6,242 bases of DNA from JBKPNX01 sp050729115 (GTDB lineage: Bacteria; Pseudomonadota; Alphaproteobacteria; Geminicoccales; Geminicoccaceae): the NCBI GenBank assembly GCA_050729115.1, contig JBOHKK010000358.1, positions 1-6,242 of the forward strand, given 5' to 3'. Shown piece by piece: positions 1-5,146 of the stretch. The stretch's first letter is position 1. Every line of letters starts with the position of its first letter. The notes beneath the pieces are model-generated. The model was not told the DNA's origin and did no database searches. It saw nothing but the letters and a program-made list of their open reading frames with translations. A program made the translations under genes and the position numbers.

Positions 1-648
1 GATGTAGGTGTCGGCGACGCCGCACACCTCGGCGAGGTCGCCGACCAGGTACTGGGCAAACGCGAGCGTGTGCGAGCCCATGTCGCCGAGCGCGCCGGAG
101 CCCGCGACCGCGCGCTCGTGGCGCCAGGTGAAGGGGAAGTCCGGGTCGCTCTGCAGGTCCTGATCGAAGGTGCCGCGAAACAGGGTGATCTCGCCGAGCT
201 CGCCGCCTCGGATCAGCTCGCGCGCGTAAGGGTGCGCCGGGTTCTTGAGATAGTTGAAGCCGACCAGTGTGGGGACACCCGCGGCCGCGGCGGCCGCGGC
301 CATTTCCCGGGTCTCGGCGGCGGTGTTCGCAAGCGGCTTCTCGCAGTACACCGGCTTGCCGGCGGCGAGCGCCGCGAGCGCGATCTCGGGGTGCACGTCG
401 TTCGGGGCGGTGATGTCGACCACGTCGACCCGGGGATCGGCGACCACCTCGCGCCAGTCGGCGCTCCAGCGGGCAAAGCCCAGGTTGCGCGCGGCCGCCT
501 CGGCCCAGGCCGGGTTGACGTCGGCGACCATCTCGAGGATCGGCACCGCCGGCTCGGGGCCGAAGATCATGGGCACGTTGCGGTACGCGACCGCGTGCGC
601 CTTGCCCATCCAGCCGGCACCGATCAGACCGATGCGAACCTCCTTCAC
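1..648 (-). CDS. Gfo/Idh/MocA family oxidoreductase, N-terminal part (runs off left edge)
   Basis: Predicted NAD(P)-dependent dehydrogenase acting on a sugar, inositol or similar polyol in the cytoplasm. The minus-strand frame is open for exactly 216 codons from a GTG at 648 to the window edge. A purine-rich GGGGAGAG lies just upstream of the GTG as a ribosome-binding site, and no ATG gives a complete Rossmann fold (the next in-frame ATG, residue 14, is inside the dinucleotide loop). Residues 5-16 form the first beta strand and glycine loop (RIGLIGAGWMGK). The family EKP motif is at 103-105, with Lys104 the expected catalytic lysine. Residues 183-193 (GSGALGDMGSH) give Asp189 and His193, the Asp-x3-His pair that completes the Lys-Asp-His set known from inositol dehydrogenases. 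The C-terminal half, usually about 120-170 residues, lies outside the window. Its divergent neighbour is an SDR, a pairing common in sugar and inositol catabolic loci. Family is confident; substrate cannot be read from the sequence. Confidence 0.93.
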   Translation of the reverse strand, partial: MKEVRIGLIGAGWMGKAHAVAYRNVPMIFGPEPAVPILEMVADVNPAWAEAAARNLGFARWSADWREVVADPRVDVVDITAPNDVHPEIALAALAAGKPVYCEKPLANTAAETREMAAAAAAAGVPTLVGFNYLKNPAHPYARELIRGGELGEITLFRGTFDQDLQSDPDFPFTWRHERAVAGSGALGDMGSHTLAFAQYLVGDLAEVCGVADTYI

Positions 649-733
649 CGCCGCTCTCCCCAGCTTGCCAAGCCCGACGCTTTGTCCGAGCATGCGGGCG
701 GGACTGTAGTGAACCGACGCAAACGGAACATAC

Positions 734-830
734 CTTTGTTGGTCATGCCCGGGCTTGACCCGGGCATCCACCCGCAAGGCAGGCGCTGGTTCCAGTATGG
801 ATTGCCGGTCAAGCCCGGCAATGACAAGGG
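734..830. repeat. Alphaproteobacterial 'PGLDPGI'-type intergenic inverted repeat, two hairpin arms
   Basis: Two related arms in opposite orientation flank a short spacer. The left arm holds a perfect 9-bp hairpin, ATGCCCGGG (745-753), loop CTTGA, CCCGGGCAT (759-767). The right arm holds an 8-bp hairpin, ATTGCCGG (801-808), six-base loop, CCGGCAAT (815-822). The arms also match each other in inverse orientation: TTGT..TCATGCCCGGGCTTGACC on the left against the complement of GGTCAAGCCCGGCAATGACAA on the right, extended by ATCCA (766-770) and TGGAT (798-802). Elements of this kind occur in many copies between genes of alphaproteobacteria and produce spurious 'MPGLDPGIH' translations. It sits between the divergent Gfo/Idh and SDR genes, about 40 bp before the SDR ATG. 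Its role is unknown; mRNA-end or REP-like functions are inference. Confidence 0.85.
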
Positions 831-871
831 AATCAACCGAATGCGTCAGTGCTGAAGCAGAGAGAGGGGCC

Positions 872-1684
872 ATGGCGGCAGGTGGAACCGCCGGCCAGCT
901 TACCGGCAAGGTGGCGGCGATCACGGGCGGGACCCAGGGGCTCGGCGAGGCGATCGCCCGCCTGTTCGCGGCGCGGGGCGCTGCCGGCCTCGCGATCTGC
1001 GGGCGCAATGTCGAGAACGGCGAGCGCATCGCCAGTGCGATCAGCGGCGCCGGCTGCCCGACCGAGTTCGTTCGTGCCGATCTCGAGCGCATGGACGATG
1101 GCCGCAACTTCATCGACAGCGCGGAAGCCAGCTTCGGCCGCCTCGACGTCCTGGTGAACTGCGCGGCGGCGACCGATCGCGGCACGATCGAGAGCACCAC
1201 CGAGGCGCTCTGGGACCGGCTGTTCACGCTCAACGTCAAGTCGCCGTTCTTCCTGATCCAGCGCGCGGTCGAGGTGATGCGCCGCCACCGGATCCCGGGC
1301 GCGATCGCGAATGTCGGCACCATGACCGCCCACGGCGGGCCGCCGAAGCTGATCGCCTATTCGGCGTCCAAGGGCGCGCTCATGACCATGACCCGCGGCC
1401 TCGCCAACGCGCTGAAGCGCGATCGCATCCGGATCAACACGCTCAACATCGGCTGGACCAACACGCCGCGCGAGCACCTCGTGCAGACCCAGGCGGACGG
1501 CCAGCCCGAGAACTGGCTGGAGAGCGCGAGCCGGAACCAGCCATGGGGCCGCCTGATCGAGCCCGAGGAGGTGGCGCGCGCGATCGCCTTCCTGTGCTCG
1601 GCGGAGTCCGGGCTGATGACCGGCGCGGTGATCGACTTCGATCAGAACGTCGTCGGCGCCTGGGACGAGAACCCGGGCGTGTGA
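872..1684 (+). CDS. SDR family NAD(P)-dependent oxidoreductase
   Basis: Classical short-chain dehydrogenase/reductase of 270 residues, the usual length. It probably oxidises or reduces a sugar-derived hydroxyl or keto group in the cytoplasm. The ATG at 872 is preceded by AGAGAGGGG. The open frame extends upstream to 755, but that stretch crosses the intergenic inverted repeat and translates to low-complexity sequence, so it is excluded. Visible motifs are the TGGTQGLG glycine loop at 18-25, Gly44-Arg45 after the second strand (leans toward NADP(H)), Asp70, an NCAA form of the NNAG motif at 96-99, Asn121, and YSASK at 163-167 with Tyr163 and Lys167. The position 13 residues before Tyr163, normally the catalytic Ser, is Thr150 (NVGTMTA). 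The C-terminus has the MTGAVIDFDQ motif typical of the TGxxxxVDGG region, in an unusual form. It is divergent from the Gfo/Idh gene, so a shared pathway is plausible. No specific substrate can be assigned. Confidence 0.93.
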   Translation: MAAGGTAGQLTGKVAAITGGTQGLGEAIARLFAARGAAGLAICGRNVENGERIASAISGAGCPTEFVRADLERMDDGRNFIDSAEASFGRLDVLVNCAAATDRGTIESTTEALWDRLFTLNVKSPFFLIQRAVEVMRRHRIPGAIANVGTMTAHGGPPKLIAYSASKGALMTMTRGLANALKRDRIRINTLNIGWTNTPREHLVQTQADGQPENWLESASRNQPWGRLIEPEEVARAIAFLCSAESGLMTGAVIDFDQNVVGAWDENPGV

Positions 1685-1821
1685 TCGAGGTCCGGCGGGG
1701 CCACACTGGTGGACGTCGGAGGCTGCGAATCGTTCAGTAGAACGTTAGCCGTGCTGAGCCCAGCAATCCATGACGGTTGAGTGGATGCGGGCGAAATCCG
1801 AGGGCAGGAGCCACAGTCACT

Positions 1822-4101
1822 TCAGCCTTCGTCCGAGAACGGTTGCGACGCTTCGGCAGGGATCACGTCAGCTTCTCCTTGGATACTTCCGAGCTTTGCG
1901 GCGAGCTCTTTGAGTTGAGCGCGCATCTCTTGCGGCAGGTCGGTGGCGGGCGGACAGTCGTCACCGGTTAGGCGCACAGCGAGTTCCTTGGCGTAGAGGC
2001 GATTCCGATCCGAAAGAACGCGTCCGGCGAGCCCATGTGTGACGTAGATTGTGGCGTCTTGGCCGCAGGCCAACTCGCCGAGGAACTCGGCGAGGTCCTC
2101 ATCGTAGGCGTCGTCTGTCGCCCAGACGCGGGCGCCCCAACCGAGCCGCTGCGGAAGCGGATCGCCGGGATCGAACATGGCCTTCGGCGCGGACCGCCAC
2201 TCATCGGGAAAGCGCGGTGTCTCGGGCCGATCGTCGTCTCGGAGCGCCGCTCGAAGCACGTCAGCGACGTGTCCCCTCGTCTCTTCCCCACCGATCTGCT
2301 CATCCCCACCGATCTGCCGCATCACTTCCTCAATCCAGGCGTCCAGAGCCTCGATCGGGTCGACGTCGACACCGCGTAGGTCGACGAGCCCCCAGCGGTC
2401 ACCCGAATTCCCTCCATCTTCCAGAGAGGCGCGCCAGAGATGCGCGCCTCGCAGATCGGCGCCCTGGAGATTAGCGCTCGGGAGGTTTGCGGCGCTCGGG
2501 AAGTCCGTCCCCAGGAAGTCGGCATCAAAAACAACCCCGCCCTGAAACTTGAAGCCACCGCGTTCCGCGCCCTGGAGGTTGGCGCCCCAGAGGACAGCGC
2601 CCTGGAGGTTAGCGTTCGCGAGGGCCGCGCCCTGGAGGTCGGCACCAATGAGCCGTGCGCCCTGAAGGTTGCCGCCCCAGAGGGATACACCTTGGAGGTT
2701 GGCGACCGCGAAGTCCGCACCCTGGAGGTTGACGTTCCAGAGCGTCGCACCTTGGAGGTTGGCGGCCGAGAGGTCCGCGCCCTGGAGCTTGGCGCCTGCG
2801 AGCAATGCGCCCTGGAGGTTGGCATCGTTAAGCCGCGCGCTCTGGAGATTGGCGTTCAAGAGAAATGCGCCCTGGAGATTGGCGCCCCAGAGGGATGCAC
2901 CCTGAAGATTGGCTTCATCAAAGTTACCGCGGACGAGGATCGAACGGGTAAGATCGGCATAGCGGAGGTCGCGCCCGCTTAGAATGGGCGGAGCCCCGAA
3001 GTTCTGCCAGGCGAGGTCCTCGCCGTGCTGGTCGATTTGCGCCCGCGTCGGCCAGCTCACGACTAGGTTGGTCTCCTGGACGACGAGATTTCGCTGGAGG
3101 AAGGGCAGCCGACTGAAAAGGTAGCGCGTTGGTCGCAAGATCGGATGCCCCCCGCCGCGGGCGACCAGACTCTCGGGGGCCACCGCCAACAGCCACTCGT
3201 CCATCGGGTCACCGAAGTCGTCCTTCTCTTCCTGCCAGAGGCCCGACACAGCCTTGGCCGGCGCTAAATCGCTGCCCGGATCGAGCGTCTCGGGATCACC
3301 GGGAAAGGTGAAAACCAGAATGGAGAGGGCGAGCGCGCCCAGCGTTAGCGGCAGCACTTTCATCTGATGCCAGAGCCAGCGCAGGGGATATGTCAGCGGC
3401 CGGTCCTTCGGATGGCGGATCGGACGCCAGAAGTTCAGGACGAGCAGCACGTCCGCAGCCACCAGGAACCGATGCCACATAGTGGTCCACGCGTCGTGGT
3501 AGGGCAGGAAGCGCACCTGCCCAGCGAGCAGCAGCACCACCGGCAGGACGAACACGGTAAGCCAGACCATCAGCCAGATCAGCGATCTCATCAGTGCCTC
3601 GCGCTGCCAGCCGATCAGCATCTGGCTGAAGGTAAAGGGATAGAGCTGCGCTCGCTGCTCATCAGCTTGTTCCACGTCCCCGACTAGCCGAATGGCCCGG
3701 TCGAGCCGGTGCAGCTTTTGGGAGAGCAGGTAAAGCTGGATCAGCAGGTTCAGGTGCAGCAGCACCAACAACGCCGGCGCGACCCAATAGAAACCCACAA
3801 GCGGAAGGCCGACGTTGAGGAGCGGCAGCGTGACCGGGCTCTCCCGCAGCAGCTGCTCGTGAGTCGTTGAGCCGAAGATGATCGCGAGGTAGAGGCCGAA
3901 CAGCAGGAACGTGACGTAGACGTTGCGCGCGTGGGCGCTCGCGGTGCTGGCCGCCGCCTGGAGCTTGTCGATTCGCGCCGGGAGATCAGGCCGCCACAGC
4001 TCCGTGTTGGGCTGGGGCTCAGCAGAAGCCGCTCGGGCTTCACGTCCGCGGGCCGACTCTTCTTCCGGCTCCTGCTCAACTTTGCGCAGCTGGCTCGTCA
4101 T
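1822..4101 (-). CDS. Membrane-anchored pentapeptide-repeat protein of unknown function
   Basis: Large three-part protein, 759 residues from the ATG at 4101. An in-frame TTG at 4116 and a GTG at 4104 are alternative starts (764 or 760 residues), and none has a strong Shine-Dalgarno site. Residues 1-55 are charged and soluble. Hydrophobic segments follow at about 61-77, 97-125, 173-194 and 249-266, with a weaker one near 211-224, so roughly four or five membrane passes. Residues 377-562 are about 37 pentapeptides of the A(N/D)LxG type, predicting a right-handed quadrilateral beta-helix of about nine coils. Within it, 397-516 are twelve decapeptides based on ANLQGAxLxx. Residues 563-759 form an acidic, mainly helical-looking C-terminal domain containing VWATDDAYDEDLAEFLGEL and YVTHGLAGR, which I cannot match to a named fold. 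I recognise the architecture (membrane half plus pentapeptide helix) from rhizobial and related proteins annotated only as pentapeptide-repeat proteins. It is convergent with the SDR and divergent from the 92-aa gene. Topology and function are inference. Confidence 0.92.
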   Translation of the reverse strand: MTSQLRKVEQEPEEESARGREARAASAEPQPNTELWRPDLPARIDKLQAAASTASAHARNVYVTFLLFGLYLAIIFGSTTHEQLLRESPVTLPLLNVGLPLVGFYWVAPALLVLLHLNLLIQLYLLSQKLHRLDRAIRLVGDVEQADEQRAQLYPFTFSQMLIGWQREALMRSLIWLMVWLTVFVLPVVLLLAGQVRFLPYHDAWTTMWHRFLVAADVLLVLNFWRPIRHPKDRPLTYPLRWLWHQMKVLPLTLGALALSILVFTFPGDPETLDPGSDLAPAKAVSGLWQEEKDDFGDPMDEWLLAVAPESLVARGGGHPILRPTRYLFSRLPFLQRNLVVQETNLVVSWPTRAQIDQHGEDLAWQNFGAPPILSGRDLRYADLTRSILVRGNFDEANLQGASLWGANLQGAFLLNANLQSARLNDANLQGALLAGAKLQGADLSAANLQGATLWNVNLQGADFAVANLQGVSLWGGNLQGARLIGADLQGAALANANLQGAVLWGANLQGAERGGFKFQGGVVFDADFLGTDFPSAANLPSANLQGADLRGAHLWRASLEDGGNSGDRWGLVDLRGVDVDPIEALDAWIEEVMRQIGGDEQIGGEETRGHVADVLRAALRDDDRPETPRFPDEWRSAPKAMFDPGDPLPQRLGWGARVWATDDAYDEDLAEFLGELACGQDATIYVTHGLAGRVLSDRNRLYAKELAVRLTGDDCPPATDLPQEMRAQLKELAAKLGSIQGEADVIPAEASQPFSDEG
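2286..2321 (-). repeat. 18-bp tandem duplication in the pentapeptide gene's C-terminal region
   Basis: CCCCACCGATCTGC occurs at 2286-2299 and again at 2304-2317, a period of 18 bases. On the coding (minus) strand this gives the hexapeptides QIGGDE and QIGGEE in a row, just after the repeat domain. It keeps the frame and looks like a small recent duplication in an acidic linker. Confidence 0.8.
2554..2913 (-). repeat. Twelve tandem 30-bp units encoding ANLQGAxLxx decapeptides
   Basis: Inside the pentapeptide-repeat gene the plus strand shows a CCTGGAGGTTGGC-like core recurring exactly every 30 bases, at about 2571, 2601, 2631 and so on to 2901. Each unit encodes one decapeptide, i.e. two pentapeptides, on the minus strand. 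The Asn-Leu-Gln codons are nearly always AAC CTC CAG (a few AAT, CTT or AAG/GAC variants), so the conservation exceeds what the protein needs. This points to expansion by tandem duplication or homogenisation. The flanking pentapeptides (2914-2973 and 2416-2553) are diverged and do not keep the 30-bp pattern. There are no unique spacers, so this is not a CRISPR array. Confidence 0.93.
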
Positions 4102-4141
4102 CACCGCCCGGCTCAAAATGTCTCGGGCTCAATCGGCCGTC

Positions 4142-4172
4142 ATTCTAGCGAGAAACTTGCCGAATGCGTCAA
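4142..4172 (-). promoter_or_regulatory. Candidate sigma-70 promoter for the pentapeptide-repeat gene
   Basis: Read on the minus strand, TTGACG (complement of 4167-4172) is followed after 19 bases by TAGAAT (complement of 4142-4147). Both hexamers are close to consensus; the 19-base spacer is slightly long. A start of transcription near 4135 would give a leader of roughly 30 bases before the ATG at 4101. Pattern match only. Confidence 0.4.
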
Positions 4173-4249
4173 TGTGCCGATCCTGGGTGCGAGCGGCCGC
4201 TGGTTCCAACGGTGCGTGGATGGCTTGCAGCCGGTCAGTTTGAAAAGCA

Positions 4250-4278
4250 TTGCAGGATAAGATTCCCACTGATATAGA
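4250..4278 (+). promoter_or_regulatory. Candidate sigma-70 promoter for the 92-aa gene
   Basis: TTGCAG at 4250-4255 and TATAGA at 4273-4278 are separated by 17 bases, the optimal spacing. The -10 box ends only nine bases before the ATG at 4288, so transcription would begin about at the start codon. No Shine-Dalgarno sequence lies in GACTTGCCTCC before the ATG. Together these suggest a leaderless or almost leaderless mRNA. Pattern match only. Confidence 0.4.
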
Positions 4279-4287
4279 CTTGCCTCC

Positions 4288-4566
4288 ATGAGTCAGCATC
4301 CACTCGTGCTCGTCGAATGGGAAGATAGTGCCCAGCCTTTGCCCGCTTGGCAGTGGCTCTCGCAATGTGACGAATTCCGCTTCGTCATCTGCCGCTCGGT
4401 TGGGTGGTTGATACACGACGGCGAGCACGTCAAGGGGCTGGCACCGAACATCGGAGCCTGTGGGGATGATCAGGATACGCAGGTATCTGGGCTCATCCGG
4501 ATACCTGCGCGCTCCATAAGAAGAATCGCGGCGTTGACGGAGGGGCCCCCTACCTCGATTTCCTAG
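4288..4566 (+). CDS. Conserved hypothetical small protein (92 aa)
   Basis: I recognise this as a family of roughly 80-residue proteins in rhizobia and other proteobacteria that carry no assigned function. They share a VEWxDS start, a CRSVGWLIHDG core and a final IPARxxxRI segment. Here these are VEWEDS at 9-14, CRSVGWLIHDG at 35-45, and a C-terminal IPARSIRRIAAL. The last nine residues (TEGPPTSIS) look like a strain-specific tail. The protein is soluble, with no signal peptide or membrane segment, and looks like a compact beta-rich domain (inference). The start ATG at 4288 has no Shine-Dalgarno site but has a promoter-like pair directly upstream. The gene is divergent from the pentapeptide-repeat gene (186 bp apart), and its 3' end overlaps the convergent 51-aa gene by 17 bp. 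A minus-strand frame over the same DNA is rejected because it has no family features. Confidence 0.8.
   Translation: MSQHPLVLVEWEDSAQPLPAWQWLSQCDEFRFVICRSVGWLIHDGEHVKGLAPNIGACGDDQDTQVSGLIRIPARSIRRIAALTEGPPTSIS
4478..4509 (+). other. Strong hairpin inside the 92-aa coding region
   Basis: CGCAGGTATCTGGG (4478-4491) and TCCGGATACCTGCG (4496-4509) pair over 14 positions, 12 Watson-Crick and two G-U, around a CTCA tetraloop. The first ten pairs are perfect. It lies in codons for the region before IPARS and is not followed by a T run, so it is not a standard intrinsic terminator. The DNA inverted repeat is directly visible; RNA function is unproven. Confidence 0.7.
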
Positions 4567-4705
4567 GTACTTGGCCCTTCTTCTCATCCTGGCTGAGGAC
4601 GGAGGCTGCCAGGGATTTGCTTTCCTTTAGCGTCGGCTTCTTCCCCCCCGACAGCACCTTGCTGGCGAGCGTGGAAGTCTTCGGCGTCGACTGCTTTTTG
4701 GCCAT
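4550..4705 (-). CDS. Small Lys/Ser-rich conserved hypothetical protein (51 aa)
   Basis: Short basic protein beginning MAKKQSTPKTSTLASKVL, followed by a KKPTLKESKSLAASVLSQ segment and a charged tail ending PRKSR. The ATG at 4705 is preceded by GGAG eight bases upstream, a good ribosome-binding site; an in-frame ATG at 4723 would add six residues but lacks such a site. The stop is the TAG at 4550-4552. The MAKKQ...SKVL...SKSLAASVLSQ pattern resembles small proteins I remember from many proteobacterial genomes, annotated only as hypothetical. No membrane segment or signal peptide is present, and the high Lys/Ser/Thr content suggests a flexible, possibly nucleic-acid-binding or ribosome-associated peptide (inference only). 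It converges on the 92-aa gene, overlapping by 17 bp at the 3' ends. Confidence 0.72.
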   Translation of the reverse strand: MAKKQSTPKTSTLASKVLSGGKKPTLKESKSLAASVLSQDEKKGQVPRKSR

Positions 4706-5146
4706 ACGAGATACTCCATCCATGGACCTGCAATTCTCTTAGGCGAGAAGGAACGTAAAGGCATCAACCGATTGGGGTGCCGGCCGAAAGCTAAGGACAG
4801 AGGCGCCTTCAGAGCCGCGCGAAAAACCAAACGAACCCGATGCAGCGCGCGATTTCAAGCACTTAGATTTCGCGGTACTCTCCAAACCGCCTCGGGGTGT
4901 CGTCCGCGGGCATGTGCCCCTGGCAAGATCAGGCTGGGCAGGGCAAGGATCAGCCCAGGATCGCCGCCAGGACGATGCTCGGCACGCTGCCGAAGGCCCT
5001 GATCGCCGGAAGCGGCGTATGATCGAGCGCCGGGTGGTCGTTGCCTCTTTGCGCCGGCGGGCAAGGTCTCTAAGTTAAGGGCGGCAAGATCAAGAGGGCC
5101 GCGCTCGAGCGGCTGCAAGCGTCAGGCGAACCCCAGGGAGGGGCAG
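4706..5146. other. 441-bp region without a convincing gene
   Basis: This stretch separates the 51-aa gene from the substrate-binding protein and must hold both upstream regions. I see no gene with a plausible start and product; the open frames here translate to Arg/Pro/Ser-rich shadow sequence. The one coding-like signal is a start-less minus frame ending at 4950-4952, reported in the findings. AGGGAGGGG at 5136-5144 is a strong ribosome-binding site for the gene at 5147. No clear sigma-70 or sigma-54 promoter, riboswitch or terminator is recognisable. Confidence 0.6.

Noticed and set aside
70..855. Long plus-strand open frame (261 codons) across the Gfo/Idh gene and the intergenic repeat
   Set aside because: It is the antisense of the Gfo/Idh reading frame, is Arg/Gly/Val-rich without motifs, and its end translates the inverted repeat into the well-known spurious PGLDPGIH peptide.
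755..871. N-terminal extension of the SDR back to 755
   Set aside because: The extension crosses the inverted repeat, is low complexity, and the ATG at 872 has a good ribosome-binding site and starts the normal SDR fold.
833..1477. Minus-strand open frame opposite the SDR gene
   Set aside because: Shadow of the SDR codons in GC-rich DNA, rich in Arg, Ala and Asp and without a recognisable domain.
1731..1744. CGTTC-AGTA-GAACG hairpin between the convergent SDR and pentapeptide genes, as a terminator
   Set aside because: The stem is only five base pairs and has no T run on either strand.
2554..2913. CRISPR-like periodicity of 30 bases
   Set aside because: There are no unique spacers between repeats, and the array is in frame within a pentapeptide-repeat protein.
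2440..2982. Plus-strand open frame with regular ALEVG repeats
   Set aside because: It is the complement of the 30-bp pentapeptide array; any strand of such an array gives a periodic translation.
4129..4587. Minus-strand 152-codon open frame over the 92-aa gene
   Set aside because: The plus-strand frame carries the recognisable VEWxDS / CRSVGWLIHDG / IPAR pattern; the minus frame shows no family features and would cover the divergent promoter region.
5033..5054. Sigma-54-like TGG...TTGC sequence upstream of the substrate-binding protein
   Set aside because: The distance between the GG and GC elements is about three bases too long for a -24/-12 promoter.
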